Source: JAFGMQ01 sp036733345
Lineage (GTDB): Bacteria; Desulfobacterota; DSM-4660; Desulfatiglandales; Desulfatiglandaceae
Assembly: GCA_036733345.1 (NCBI GenBank)
Contig: DAINAR010000002.1
Span: 1-64,000, forward strand
Length of the DNA stretch: 64,000 nt
Reading direction: 5' to 3'
Shown: one piece after another, positions 1 to 8,432 of the stretch
Numbering within the stretch: position 1 is the stretch's first letter
How the letters are laid out: each line of letters starts with the position of its first letter
Notes under the pieces: generated by a model
What the model saw: the letters and a program-made list of their open reading frames with translations, nothing else
What the model was told of the DNA's origin: nothing
Databases searched by the model: none
Position numbers and translations under genes: made by a program

Positions 1-244
1 TTACGTCTCTGGGACAGTGCTGGGGGCATCTTCCACAGGAAGTACAAAGCCACATCTCTTCACTTTCTATATCTGTCAGTCCAAACGTGGCCTCACGGAC
101 CAGCTTCCGCATGCTGAAATCCCTAACCTTGTTCCACGGACAAACTGTATCGCATAATCCGCATTGAAAGCATAACTTAAAGGCCTCTCCTCCGCTCGTC
201 TTTATGACATCTATAATCTCTTTGTATGGGGCTACAGTTTCCAT
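1..244 (-). CDS. BamD/HdrC-like iron-sulfur protein, N-terminal part, cut by window edge
   Basis: The reading frame starts at the ATG at 244 and stays open to base 1, so only the first 81 residues are visible. It carries two cysteine motifs of the CxxCxxCxxxCP type, CFQCGLCDTVCP (near residue 25) and CTSCGRCPQHCP (near residue 67), the dicluster [4Fe-4S] arrangement of heterodisulfide reductase HdrC/HdrD N-termini. It lies directly downstream of a BamC-like ferredoxin and a BamB-like AOR on the same strand, which is the bamB-bamC-bamD order of class II benzoyl-CoA reductase clusters. By that analogy it passes electrons between the tungsten enzyme and an Hdr-type module. Whether CCG cysteine-rich domains follow cannot be seen. 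The family call is good; the exact role is inferred from context. Confidence 0.72.
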   Translation of the reverse strand, partial: METVAPYKEIIDVIKTSGGEAFKLCFQCGLCDTVCPWNKVRDFSMRKLVREATFGLTDIESEEMWLCTSCGRCPQHCPRDV

Positions 245-278
245 TGCCTTTTTTATTCCCGTTTTTCACCTTGATGTT

Positions 279-833
279 TTAGCCTTTTGTTAATCGTGAA
301 AAGGTGCTCCTTACCTTTTTCTTTCCATATTTCTTTATGAGTGATTCGAATACGATCTCCAGATCCTCCAGCTTCTCTTGTTCTTCTTCTTCGAAAACCT
401 CCACTTCCCTTTCTTCGTACGTTAAAGCACCAAACGTGCATGCATCTACGCACATAGGCTGTTCCAAGGGCGGGTCACTTTCACACATGTCGCATTTGAG
501 CGGGAGACCTGAATCCGGTTCTTTGAACGCATCCCTCGACGGGCATGAAGCCGGGCAGAAGGTACATTCATCGTACTCAATGCCGTCAATCACGTACTTG
601 TTCCTCCCGTTACATTCCGCCGGGGTATAGTCACCGGCTCGTATGGGCACAAAGATATCTCTTACTTCATCCATGACCACCATGATCCTGGAGCGTGTAG
701 TATTCACCGAGCTGTACCTCGGTACGGCGTGGAATGCGGAGCATGCTATCTCACACGCCCTGCATCCCACGCACTTCTTGGTTTCCACCTTGATGTCTTT
801 GACTATTTTTGTCTTTTTTGTGTTCTTGTCCAC
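279..833 (-). CDS. BamC-like polyferredoxin, electron-transfer subunit of the AOR complex
   Basis: A protein of about 184 residues with a full CxxCxxCxxxC motif (CVGCRACEIAC, residues 21-31), a second group (CTFCPASC) and a third (CDMC with a later CVDAC). This is the pattern of HycB/CooF/BamC-type proteins with several [4Fe-4S] clusters. The C-terminus is rich in Glu and Lys. I chose the GTG at 833 because it follows a G-rich ribosome-binding site (AAGGGGG) and avoids overlap with the AOR gene ending at 850; the frame is open further upstream to 899. It sits 17 bases downstream of the AOR gene, so the two are surely cotranscribed. In class II benzoyl-CoA reductases BamC docks on BamB and wires it to the Hdr-like subunits; the same is inferred here. 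Confidence 0.8.
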   Translation of the reverse strand: MDKNTKKTKIVKDIKVETKKCVGCRACEIACSAFHAVPRYSSVNTTRSRIMVVMDEVRDIFVPIRAGDYTPAECNGRNKYVIDGIEYDECTFCPASCPSRDAFKEPDSGLPLKCDMCESDPPLEQPMCVDACTFGALTYEEREVEVFEEEEQEKLEDLEIVFESLIKKYGKKKVRSTFSRLTKG

Positions 834-849
834 GACCACGCCCCCTTCT

Positions 850-2808
850 TTATTCCTTCTCTTTCCTGGCCCTGGCGTCCTTGAGGGCAGTGACTTCATT
901 CCCGGTCAGAACGCCCCTCTTAATGAGGTCTTCCGCTACGTAGCCCAGGCTCAATTTCTCCAGGGTCTCTTTGGTGGGAATCCCATCAAAGGTCCAACCT
1001 TTAAAGTCATAATATTTGGTCAGTAATTCCTGCTCGTACTCCTCATTCCTGACCGCCCAGTGGTCCTCCGGTGGCCTCTCCATAGATCTTTTCAAGCCCG
1101 CTCTGTTATTGAGTGCCCTGACCAAGGTCCGGTTCCTCTCGAAGCATTCCCACAGTCTGTCTTTGTCAAACTCGATCCCCGCGACGTGCGTGATGACCTC
1201 GGGCATAATCCATATGTCATATCCGGTGGTGCCGCCAAACTGGCCTCTGAATGAGGACACAAATCCGCAAAACCCCAATGAATCATCCAGATAGTGCATG
1301 CACTCATTCCAATCAGTAATGGCGCACATGGCGTCGTCGGGCAACTGATCGCGCTTTTCCCACTGCCGGAACCACTCTACGAACTTCTCATCCGGGACCG
1401 CGGTCCATTTGGCGATAAATTCTTCCTTCATCTCCGGATCAGTGATCGGGTCCTGCGGGAAGGAGCCTTCGATCTGGGTGATAGCCATGTCTTCACCGGT
1501 GGCTATCATAAGGAAATAGGCAGGGTTGAGTTTACCCAGCTTGATGGGTAACTGTTCGAATTTTTTAACTGTATTGTGATCAAATTGCTCGGCGCCGTTC
1601 CCGATGATAGCAGCCGCCCCGGAAATTCCATGAGCAAGAATATCTCCAATTCCCTCCCTATGGGCGATTTTGTCAAGAAGGTAGTAGAACCTTGCCCTAA
1701 CGTCTTTGGGCATCCCCGGAAAATCCTTTTCCGTCAGGATACCGGCATGCAGAAGCTCAAGTCCAAACGCAATCACTTGCGGCGTGGAATAGGAGTCAAG
1801 CCCCAGATTCTGGGAAATACCGAGTATCTCGTAGGTAAAGTCCAGTTCCTGGAAAGAGGCCATATGATAGGTGTCTTTTCCATAGCACTTGTAGGAGAAT
1901 CTTTTCCGGCCGGGCCAGTGGATGACATTGTGGCATGCCTTGGGGCAGTTCCAGCATCCCGTCTGGCGGCTCATGTGGTCGTACTTCAGATTCCGCCACC
2001 TCTCTTCGAGAGTAGCACTCCAGAAGGTTTTTCGTCGCACTCGGGCATTGCCCCAGGAGAAATTGTTGTGATGGAAGCTGTCATCCTCATCGACCGCCAT
2101 CCAGTCCCCGACATTCGGGTTCTCATCAAGTCGTTTCCTCAGGCGAGAGCACATCTCCCAGGCTTTAGCGGGGTTGGCGATATAGACGTCTTTTGTACCC
2201 CGGATGGCGATCGCTTTCAGGTTTTTGGCCCCCATGACCGGCCCGACTGTTCGAGCGGCGCTCGAGTTGCCGCAATCGATCGAAGACATAATGACCCTAT
2301 TCTCACCGGCCGGACCGATGGCAGCCACCCAGGCCCTTTTGTCATTCAACTCCTCTTGGATCATGCGCTGAGTGTCATACATGCCCTTTCCGCGGAGATG
2401 CTTGGCATCCCGGACTTCGACCTTGTCGTCGTGTATGGCCAGATAGACCAGGTCGGGCGCCTCGCCCCGAATGACGATTCGGTCATAACCGGCCATTTTC
2501 ATCTCCGCCCCGAAAAACCCGCCCATCAGGGAGTGTCCCATCAATCCGTTCAATGGGGCGATCGTATCGACCGATACACGGTTTGCACCGGGGACGTATG
2601 TACCGTTTAAAAGACCATTACCGAATATGAGCAGGTTGTCAGGAGACCATGGATCGGTTTCCGGAGGAACCCGGTCATACAGCAGCTTCGCATTCATACC
2701 ATTCCCCCCGAGAAACAGTGCGGTATCTCTCGGATCGGTCTCTACCTTTTCAATGCTTCCCTTTGACAAATCAACTTCTAATTGGAAGCCTGTTTCAGCG
2801 TACCTCAT
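850..2808 (-). CDS. BamB-like tungsten enzyme of the aldehyde:ferredoxin oxidoreductase family
   Basis: A 652-residue member of the AOR family (tungsten or molybdenum bis-pterin enzymes). The N-terminus (MRYAETGFQLEVDLSKGSI) has the look of BamB, the catalytic subunit of class II benzoyl-CoA reductase, rather than of classical AOR. The [4Fe-4S] ligands are visible as CWNCPKAC (C285, C288, C292) with a fourth Cys at 514 (LGFCGF). BamB dearomatises benzoyl-CoA without ATP; relatives act on other aryl- or cyclic acyl-CoA esters. The bamC- and bamD-like genes downstream and the CoA ligase and TRAP transporter nearby support an acyl-CoA substrate. A GAGGGG ribosome-binding site precedes the ATG. 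The exact substrate, and whether it works reductively or oxidatively, cannot be read from the sequence. Confidence 0.82.
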   Translation of the reverse strand: MRYAETGFQLEVDLSKGSIEKVETDPRDTALFLGGNGMNAKLLYDRVPPETDPWSPDNLLIFGNGLLNGTYVPGANRVSVDTIAPLNGLMGHSLMGGFFGAEMKMAGYDRIVIRGEAPDLVYLAIHDDKVEVRDAKHLRGKGMYDTQRMIQEELNDKRAWVAAIGPAGENRVIMSSIDCGNSSAARTVGPVMGAKNLKAIAIRGTKDVYIANPAKAWEMCSRLRKRLDENPNVGDWMAVDEDDSFHHNNFSWGNARVRRKTFWSATLEERWRNLKYDHMSRQTGCWNCPKACHNVIHWPGRKRFSYKCYGKDTYHMASFQELDFTYEILGISQNLGLDSYSTPQVIAFGLELLHAGILTEKDFPGMPKDVRARFYYLLDKIAHREGIGDILAHGISGAAAIIGNGAEQFDHNTVKKFEQLPIKLGKLNPAYFLMIATGEDMAITQIEGSFPQDPITDPEMKEEFIAKWTAVPDEKFVEWFRQWEKRDQLPDDAMCAITDWNECMHYLDDSLGFCGFVSSFRGQFGGTTGYDIWIMPEVITHVAGIEFDKDRLWECFERNRTLVRALNNRAGLKRSMERPPEDHWAVRNEEYEQELLTKYYDFKGWTFDGIPTKETLEKLSLGYVAEDLIKRGVLTGNEVTALKDARARKEKE

Positions 2809-2831
2809 TTTTTTACCCCTCTAGGTCTCTT

Positions 2832-2853
2832 CGCAGCCTGATATCTGGCTGCG
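2832..2853. promoter_or_regulatory. Near-perfect 22-bp palindrome between the small gene and the AOR gene
   Basis: CGCAGCC and GGCTGCG arms surround a TGATATCT centre; only one base pair breaks the symmetry. It lies in the 82-base gap ahead of the bamB-like gene, just before its ribosome-binding site. It could be an operator, or an RNA hairpin that stabilises or processes the message between the small gene and the AOR gene. The symmetry is seen; the function is a guess. Confidence 0.4.
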
Positions 2854-2890
2854 CAGGTTTTTCATACTTCACGCGCTTCCAAGGCACTTT

Positions 2891-3097
2891 CTAATGGCGC
2901 ATGGTCATTGAACCATGCCCGCCTTTCTTTTCCTTTACTTCAATTTTCTTAGGTTCTCTTGCCGGAGGCGCTACAGGAGTCTCTGTGACTGGAAGCAACC
3001 AAATAAAATCTTTCAGCGAATCCTTAAGAATTTGCTCGGCAGTTTCTATATCCGGGGCTTCAATCTCCTTTACGCTACAGTAAATCCTAAAATACAT
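2891..3097 (-). CDS. Small hypothetical protein, 68 residues, ahead of the BamB-like gene
   Basis: I chose the ATG at 3097 because a strong AGGAGG sits seven bases upstream; the frame also has a GTG at 3118. The protein begins MYFRIYCSVKEIEAPDIETA and has an amphipathic first half, a Pro/Ala-rich stretch and a basic tail ending GGHGSMTMRH. I do not recognise a family. It has no cysteine pair for metal binding other than one Cys near the N-terminus. The strong ribosome-binding site, same strand and position between iclR and the AOR gene make a real gene likely, perhaps an accessory factor of the complex. A role is not established. Confidence 0.6.
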   Translation of the reverse strand: MYFRIYCSVKEIEAPDIETAEQILKDSLKDFIWLLPVTETPVAPPAREPKKIEVKEKKGGHGSMTMRH

Positions 3098-3156
3098 GCC
3101 ATAACCTCCTCTAATCACTTACTCCCTGTCCAGCGAAACTAACCGGATTTTTGCCT

Positions 3157-3960
3157 TTAAGCATTCAGCATTTCATTTTTCGGGCCGAAAAGTCCTGCGG
3201 ACATGGAAAACCGGTAATTGATTTCCTCTACAACAGTTGAAAGAAATTTTGCTATTCGCATCATGCCATCTTCCCGAAACTCTTGCTTGAGCCCCACCGT
3301 CCATAGAGAGGCCTGTAAATCCTCCCTGTGGGTCTGGATCGGAACTGCTACGGCGATAAGTCCTTCGATGTATTCTTCCCTGTCGTAGGCAATGCCGGTT
3401 TTTTTGACTCTCAGAATCTCTTCTTTATAGACTGCCTTATCTATGATGGTCCTTGGCGTATATCGTTTGGGCGTATTTTGCGACAGGATTTTATCGATTT
3501 CTGTTTCAGGCAGTTGTGAAAGCAGGGCCTTACCGGCAACTCCGGCAAAAACAGGTATTCTCATGCCAATCTCCGATGATATCTTGATCCTGTACGCCCG
3601 ATCCGCCTTATCAAGGATAATGACCTCTTGATCTGAAAGAATCCCGAAAAAAGTGGACAACTTAAATTCACGGTTGATGGTTTCGAGATATGGATGCACC
3701 GTCTGGATCAGCTCCGACCCAGCGGCAGCAGCATTGCCAAGGACAAACAGACGTGGTCCCATTCGAAAGAGACCATCCCGTCCTTTCTCAAGTACACCGA
3801 GATCGTTCAACGTATGCAGGATGTTGAAGACCGTACTTTTATTCAGACCCAGATTCCTGACGATTTCATTGTATCCAAAGGGACGTTTCGCTTCCGCCAT
3901 CAGCGCTAAAATTAAAAAGCATTTGTCAATGGCCGGCACCCGCTTATAATTTAATGACAT
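3157..3960 (-). CDS. IclR-family transcriptional regulator
   Basis: A 267-residue protein with an N-terminal winged helix-turn-helix (about residues 8-70, including RPFGYNEIVRNLGLNKSTV) and a C-terminal IclR effector domain (about 80-250; motifs FAGVAGKALLSQLP and AVAVPIQ). IclR proteins bind small organic acids or CoA esters and repress or activate catabolic operons. It is the most upstream gene of the minus-strand AOR operon and is divergent from the CoA-ligase gene, so control of both directions is likely. It is distinct in sequence from the second IclR protein at 6074. Length and domain order are normal for the family. Confidence 0.9.
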   Translation of the reverse strand: MSLNYKRVPAIDKCFLILALMAEAKRPFGYNEIVRNLGLNKSTVFNILHTLNDLGVLEKGRDGLFRMGPRLFVLGNAAAAGSELIQTVHPYLETINREFKLSTFFGILSDQEVIILDKADRAYRIKISSEIGMRIPVFAGVAGKALLSQLPETEIDKILSQNTPKRYTPRTIIDKAVYKEEILRVKKTGIAYDREEYIEGLIAVAVPIQTHREDLQASLWTVGLKQEFREDGMMRIAKFLSTVVEEINYRFSMSAGLFGPKNEMLNA

Positions 3961-4037
3961 GTTGCCCCTTGGGTTAATTTTTTATCCATCAATTCAAAGC
4001 CCCATCTGATTATCTACATGGAAACCTAATGGTCTCT

Positions 4038-4066
4038 ATATAAACCCAATTATTTTACTTTGTCAA
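4038..4066 (-). promoter_or_regulatory. Sigma-70-type promoter for the iclR/AOR operon
   Basis: On the minus strand TTGACA (4061-4066) is followed after exactly 17 bases by TTATAT (4038-4043). This would start transcription near 4030, about 70 bases ahead of the iclR start. Confidence 0.6.
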
Positions 4067-4166
4067 GAGAAAAGTTCTGTAACGATTTTTCCGCGTGCCC
4101 TTTTAGTAGATCATGAAGAAGTTGCAGTTACTCCCATTGAAATTCGAAATTCTTTATAAGTTTTGC

Positions 4167-4193
4167 TTGACAAATGTCATTACAACATATTAT
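4167..4193 (+). promoter_or_regulatory. Candidate promoter for the CoA-ligase gene
   Basis: TTGACA (4167-4172) with TATTAT (4188-4193) at 15-base spacing, or TTATGG at 17. The -35 is perfect and the -10 or spacing is poor, as expected of a regulated promoter. It lies about 150 bases ahead of the ligase start. Confidence 0.35.
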
Positions 4194-4347
4194 GGCTTAT
4201 AAAGAGAAATAAAATAGTAGTTCACGATATGAAATTTACGGCTTAAACCTTTAGCCGGAGGCTGCTGTTGTAGATGAATATATGACCTTGTTGTCCTTAT
4301 TTCTTTATTGTCTTCACAATCATCAAGCATAATCAGGAGGTTTTCTC

Positions 4348-5955
4348 ATGGCGCTTTATGATGGCGTATCCATAGGTGGGGTCCTGGAATATGGGGCCAA
4401 ATCAGTACCGAATAAGATCGCCCTTGTTGATGGCAATCAGAGAAAGACATACCGGCAGCTCAACGATATGGCCGACGCACTCGCAGCGAGCCTGTTTGAG
4501 TTGGGATTCAGGAAGGGAGACCGGGTCGCTATTTACATGAAAAATTCTCTGGAGTTCATCGCGGCCTTTTATGCCCTGCAGAAGCTCGGGGTAGTCGTGG
4601 CCTGGATTAGCCCCAATTACCGGACGGCGGAGTCCCGCTTTATTCTCAATAATTCAGAGGCCAAAGGAGTTTTCATCTTCAGGGATTGGGGCGGTTTTAA
4701 TTACCTGGAATCGCTGCTGGCAATGAAAGAGGAGTTGCCGGGGCTCGAATCCATCTTTGTCGTCGGCAACGGATCGGGCGATGGGGTCTACTCCTTTCAC
4801 GACCTCTTAGAAAAGGGATCTGGGAAAACCTTTCCCGCACCCGACATCGATCCTGAAAATGATCTTGCCCTGCTGATCTACACATCTGGGACAACGGGAA
4901 ATCCAAAGGGGGCAATGATCACTCACTATCAGTCCGTCAGGGCAGGTTGGGAGTACTCCGTGCCCGTCAACGCCAATTCAGATGACGTCTTCATCGGTTT
5001 CCTGCCCATGAGTCATTCTTACGGCTGTGGTGCTATCCTGATCCAACCTTTTCTTCTGCATTCCCGACTGGTTCTCATTGACCAATTCAGTCCGGAAAAG
5101 GCCTTCCAGATCATTGAAAAGGAGAAAATCACGTTGCAGCTGGCCGCTCCTGCGCATTACATCCTCGAACTTAATAATCCAAAGAGACAAGACTACGACC
5201 TGAGTTCCGTCAGAGCCGGTCTTATCGCCGGACAACCCGCCCCTGAAGGCTTGATCTTAAGGGTGGAAAAGGAGATGGGAATTTACCTCACCTCCTTCTG
5301 GGGGGCCTCCGAGGTCGGACCGGGCCTCGGGATTCGATGCCCCTATCCGACCCCTCTGGACATCCGAGAGCAGCACATCGGAGTGCCCGCTGAAGGGATC
5401 AAGGTCCGTGTCGTGGATACTGGAACCCGAGAGGAGGTGCCTGACGGAGAAATCGGTGAACTTACCCTGACCGGGTGGCCCGTGCTCAAGGGCTACTGGA
5501 AAAACGAGGAAGAAACGCGAAAGCAGATTGTTGACGGATGGCTTTTCATGGGGGACCTCGTATCGAGAGAGACGAACGGATTCTTCAAGATCTACGGCCG
5601 AACCAAGGATCTCATCAACCGGGGAGGGTTCAAGATCTACCCCCACGGCCTCGAATCCCTGATCAGTGGACATCCGAGTGTGGAACAAGTCTGTGTGGTG
5701 GCGACACCGAATCCTGTTCTGGGAGAATGTATCTGTGCCTGTGTGATTCCAAAAGCCGGACAGGAGGTAAATCTGACCGAAATTCGGGAGTTCCTCACGG
5801 GAAAGGTGGCGCCCTTTAAACTGCCCGATGAACTCTGCATTATGGAGGACTTTCCAAGGTTATCGGGTGGCGTGAAAATCAACAAATTCGGGAAAAGAGG
5901 ATTAACCGAGTTGGCATTAGAGGACAAAAACCGGGAGTTCTATCGTAAAAAATGA
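4348..5955 (+). CDS. AMP-forming acyl/aryl-CoA ligase
   Basis: A 535-residue adenylate-forming enzyme. The ATP-binding loop YTSGTTGNPKGAMI (about residues 178-191), the WGASEVGPG region and the hinge motif YGRTKDLINRGGFKIYP are all present. The C-terminal lysine motif reads GGVKINKFGKR, as in aryl-acid ligases of the EntE/benzoate branch. It converts a carboxylic acid, ATP and CoA to the acyl-CoA thioester. An AGGAGG site precedes the ATG. Its position, divergent from a BamB-like operon and upstream of a TRAP transporter, suggests that it activates the acid that the transporter brings in and the AOR complex then acts on. Specificity (aromatic, alicyclic or medium-chain) cannot be decided from the sequence. 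Confidence 0.88.
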   Translation: MALYDGVSIGGVLEYGAKSVPNKIALVDGNQRKTYRQLNDMADALAASLFELGFRKGDRVAIYMKNSLEFIAAFYALQKLGVVVAWISPNYRTAESRFILNNSEAKGVFIFRDWGGFNYLESLLAMKEELPGLESIFVVGNGSGDGVYSFHDLLEKGSGKTFPAPDIDPENDLALLIYTSGTTGNPKGAMITHYQSVRAGWEYSVPVNANSDDVFIGFLPMSHSYGCGAILIQPFLLHSRLVLIDQFSPEKAFQIIEKEKITLQLAAPAHYILELNNPKRQDYDLSSVRAGLIAGQPAPEGLILRVEKEMGIYLTSFWGASEVGPGLGIRCPYPTPLDIREQHIGVPAEGIKVRVVDTGTREEVPDGEIGELTLTGWPVLKGYWKNEEETRKQIVDGWLFMGDLVSRETNGFFKIYGRTKDLINRGGFKIYPHGLESLISGHPSVEQVCVVATPNPVLGECICACVIPKAGQEVNLTEIREFLTGKVAPFKLPDELCIMEDFPRLSGGVKINKFGKRGLTELALEDKNREFYRKK

Positions 5956-6073
5956 GACCCCTGCGCTGTCTCGTATGCCGTTAATTATTGAGTTGTTACA
6001 TCGATTTTTGCTATTATGGTTTTTTTACTGACACGGGGAAGAGCCTTTTATTGGGTTTCTATTCACTTATATG

Positions 6074-6874
6074 ATGTCACATAGTGAAACAATTAATCAG
6101 CAAAAACGTGTGTACCGCGTTCAGGCCCTGGACAGGGCTCTTGATATTCTTGATTGTTTCACCTTTCAGCACAGTGATATGAGTCTCTCAGAGGTCGTTT
6201 TCAAAACCGGCCTCAACAAAACAACGGCGAAACGCTTTCTTTCCAACCTCACTGCGCGCAAATTCCTCCAGCAGGACAGATTTACCAATAGATACCAATT
6301 GGGAATTCGCTTGTTTGAACTGGGCGGAATTGTCTTTTCCTCCTTTGATCTGCGCAAAACAGCAGCCTACTACATGGACAGGCTTCATAACGTAACAGGT
6401 GCCACGGTATTACTGGGGATCATGTTGGAAGATCAATTGGTTTACCTGGATAAACGGGAAGGACAAGGGATGATCCGCATTTCATCCGACATCGGCTGGC
6501 GAAGGCCTCTTCATTTCGGCATGCTTGGAATGGTTCTCATAGCTTTTCTGGAAGAGAAAGATTTGCACAGAGTATTCAAGAATACTCCCCTGGAGGCCCA
6601 TACTCCCTTCTCCATTACTGACAAGGAAGCTTTCAGTCTCCGGCTGAAAGAAATTCGCAACAATGGCTACGTCCTCGAGAAAGAAGAGGCCCATAAAGGC
6701 GTCATCGGCATTGCAGCTCCTATCAGAAATTACTCACATCAAGTCATTGCAGCCCTGGGCATCGCCTTGCCCGCAAGCCAGAGCAACCTTAAAATAAATT
6801 TCAGCAGGTTTATTGATTTACTAAAAAAAACGTGTGAAGAGATCTCAGCGGATTTAGGATACCTCAAAATATAA
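6074..6874 (+). CDS. Second IclR-family transcriptional regulator
   Basis: About 266 residues with an N-terminal helix-turn-helix (SLSEVVFKTGLNKTTAKRFL, near residues 35-56) and an IclR effector domain (motifs LDKREGQGMIRISS, GVIGIAAPI). The frame begins with two adjacent ATG codons at 6071 and 6074; either may be used. It lies 118 bases after the CoA-ligase gene and 237 bases before the TRAP genes, a setting that suggests control of import and activation. A weak promoter-like pair (TTGAGT at 5988, TATTAT at 6012, spacing 18) precedes it. Two IclR genes flanking one ligase may respond to different intermediates of the pathway. Confidence 0.88.
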   Translation: MSHSETINQQKRVYRVQALDRALDILDCFTFQHSDMSLSEVVFKTGLNKTTAKRFLSNLTARKFLQQDRFTNRYQLGIRLFELGGIVFSSFDLRKTAAYYMDRLHNVTGATVLLGIMLEDQLVYLDKREGQGMIRISSDIGWRRPLHFGMLGMVLIAFLEEKDLHRVFKNTPLEAHTPFSITDKEAFSLRLKEIRNNGYVLEKEEAHKGVIGIAAPIRNYSHQVIAALGIALPASQSNLKINFSRFIDLLKKTCEEISADLGYLKI

Positions 6875-7111
6875 AACAGGACTGATTTTTTGAAACGGTG
6901 CAAGGGCCTTGTGCCCTCCTGTTGGATTTCTAATAAACAACTCAACCATACCCCCTCAATGAAACACCCCGCCTCAGAGTAACGGGGAGAGACTGCGTTG
7001 TAATAACCAACACTTTGAGGTTCAGTGTCCAAGAAAGGAGGATTAAATCAACAGCTAGTCAAATGAAAGAACTTAACTTGTGATCAGGACATTCAAAAGG
7101 AGGAATTAAAG

Positions 7112-8206
7112 ATGATTAAAAAAGGTCTTATGGTAATGGCTGGAATCATTTGTGTCATGTTCATGATAACTCTTTCACCTTTTAATAATGCACAGGCTGA
7201 GCCCAAAGTTTTTACATTCAAGATGGCCAATTATTTTCCTCCGCCATCGCAACAATCCAAAATCTGCGAAGAGTTTGCCGCCGAATTGGAAAAACGCACC
7301 AATGGCCGTATAAAGATCCAATACTTCGCTGGTGGGTCCCTGCTCAAGGCTCCGGGTATTTACAACGGCATCACCGTCGGTATCGCGGATATTGGTTTTT
7401 CTCACGTGGAATACACACCCGGACGGATGCCGGTCACCGAGTCCAATGACCTGCCCCTCGGTTATCCCAGCGCCTGGGTGGCCGCTCATGTGGTCAATGA
7501 CTTCTATAACAAGTTCCAGCCAAAGGAATGGGACAAAGTGCATATCATGTGGATGCACACCAGCAACCCAAACGTAATGATCACCAAGAAGCCCGTCAGA
7601 AATCTCGAGGATATGAAGGGGCTCATCATCAGGGCGCCAGGTCGAGTTGGGGAAACTGTTTCTGCATTGGGTGGATCCCCGGCACCCACGCCCGTCATGG
7701 AGGTCTACGACGCCATCTCCAAAGGCGTTATAGATGGTGTAAACATCCCCTATGAGACCCTCAAGACCTTCCGCTTTGCCGAGGTCGCAAAATATGTCAC
7801 GGTGAGCTGGCAGGTGGGTAACCTCTACACCTTCTACACGGCCATTAACAAGAACAGTTACAACAAACTGCCCCCGGACCTTAAAGAGACCTTTGATCAG
7901 CTCTGCGGGGAATTCTCGGAGAGAACCGCCCTGATGTGGAATTCCATCGATTTTGTTGGAAAGGAGTTCGCCCAGAAGAATGGTGTTGAATTTATTGAAT
8001 TGTCCCCTGAAGAGATGGAAAAATGGAAAAGTGCCACAGCTCCCGTCATTGAAAACTATGTAGCGAGCATGGTCAAAACCGGCTATCCCGAGTCAGAGGT
8101 CAGAGGATGGATCCAGTTCCTGAGAGATCGGATCGACTACTGGACCAATAAACAGATCCAACTCTATATCAAGTCCCCTACCGGGCCCCCGGAGATCAGG
8201 CCCTGA
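7112..8206 (+). CDS. dctP: TRAP transporter periplasmic solute-binding protein
   Basis: A 364-residue DctP-type protein. Residues 1-29 form a signal peptide (basic start, hydrophobic core, cleavage after NAQA). The mature part shows family landmarks: an early YFPPPSQQS segment, GITVGIADIGFS, and the substrate-binding arginine region LIIRAPGR. Such proteins capture organic acids in the periplasm and hand them to the DctQM membrane complex, driven by a sodium or proton gradient. The start has a strong GGAGG site. It lies downstream of the CoA ligase and second IclR gene, so the ligand is probably the carboxylic acid of this cluster. The ligand itself cannot be deduced. Confidence 0.9.
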   Translation: MIKKGLMVMAGIICVMFMITLSPFNNAQAEPKVFTFKMANYFPPPSQQSKICEEFAAELEKRTNGRIKIQYFAGGSLLKAPGIYNGITVGIADIGFSHVEYTPGRMPVTESNDLPLGYPSAWVAAHVVNDFYNKFQPKEWDKVHIMWMHTSNPNVMITKKPVRNLEDMKGLIIRAPGRVGETVSALGGSPAPTPVMEVYDAISKGVIDGVNIPYETLKTFRFAEVAKYVTVSWQVGNLYTFYTAINKNSYNKLPPDLKETFDQLCGEFSERTALMWNSIDFVGKEFAQKNGVEFIELSPEEMEKWKSATAPVIENYVASMVKTGYPESEVRGWIQFLRDRIDYWTNKQIQLYIKSPTGPPEIRP

Positions 8207-8210
8207 TATT

Positions 8211-8246
8211 AGCAGGGATCTCCCCGTTGGCGGGTGAATCCCTGCT
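8211..8246 (+). promoter_or_regulatory. Perfect hairpin between dctP and dctQ
   Basis: AGCAGGGAT and ATCCCTGCT form a perfect 9-bp stem, with an inner CCCCG/CGGG pairing, five bases after the dctP stop. No T-run follows, so it is more likely a message-stabilising or partial-attenuation structure that keeps the binding protein more abundant than the permease subunits, a common arrangement in binding-protein transport operons. Confidence 0.55.
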
Positions 8247-8432
8247 GGAAAACACGGGTCTCTTGGCCGGGCTCTTACAGGGGTCGGTCAAAAGACCCGG
8301 AAAATAAAAAACGTCAGGCTGTTCGATTTACGTAGGATATCCGGGCCACGGGCCACGACACAAAAAAATTAAAGGGTGCCCCGGAGACAGAAGGCAACAG
8401 GCCTGAGGAAACTGTTGAAAAAATCAGGGGAG

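Larger units (their letters stand above)
3961..4347. other. 387-base divergent intergenic region with two outward promoters
   Basis: The spacer between iclR (minus) and the CoA-ligase gene (plus) carries no credible ORF. It is more A+T-rich than the flanking genes. It holds the two promoter candidates listed separately and two adjacent direct GAAATTC heptamers at 4139-4152, just upstream of the plus-strand -35 box, which could be a regulator site. Confidence 0.7.

Noticed and set aside
1576..2610. Plus-strand open frame of 344 codons antisense to the AOR gene
   Set aside because: It is a shadow of a G+C-rich coding region; composition is not protein-like and it lacks a ribosome-binding site, while the minus strand encodes a clear AOR.
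7063..7083. Six-codon leader peptide before dctP
   Set aside because: It has no well-placed ribosome-binding site and no attenuator structure follows it.
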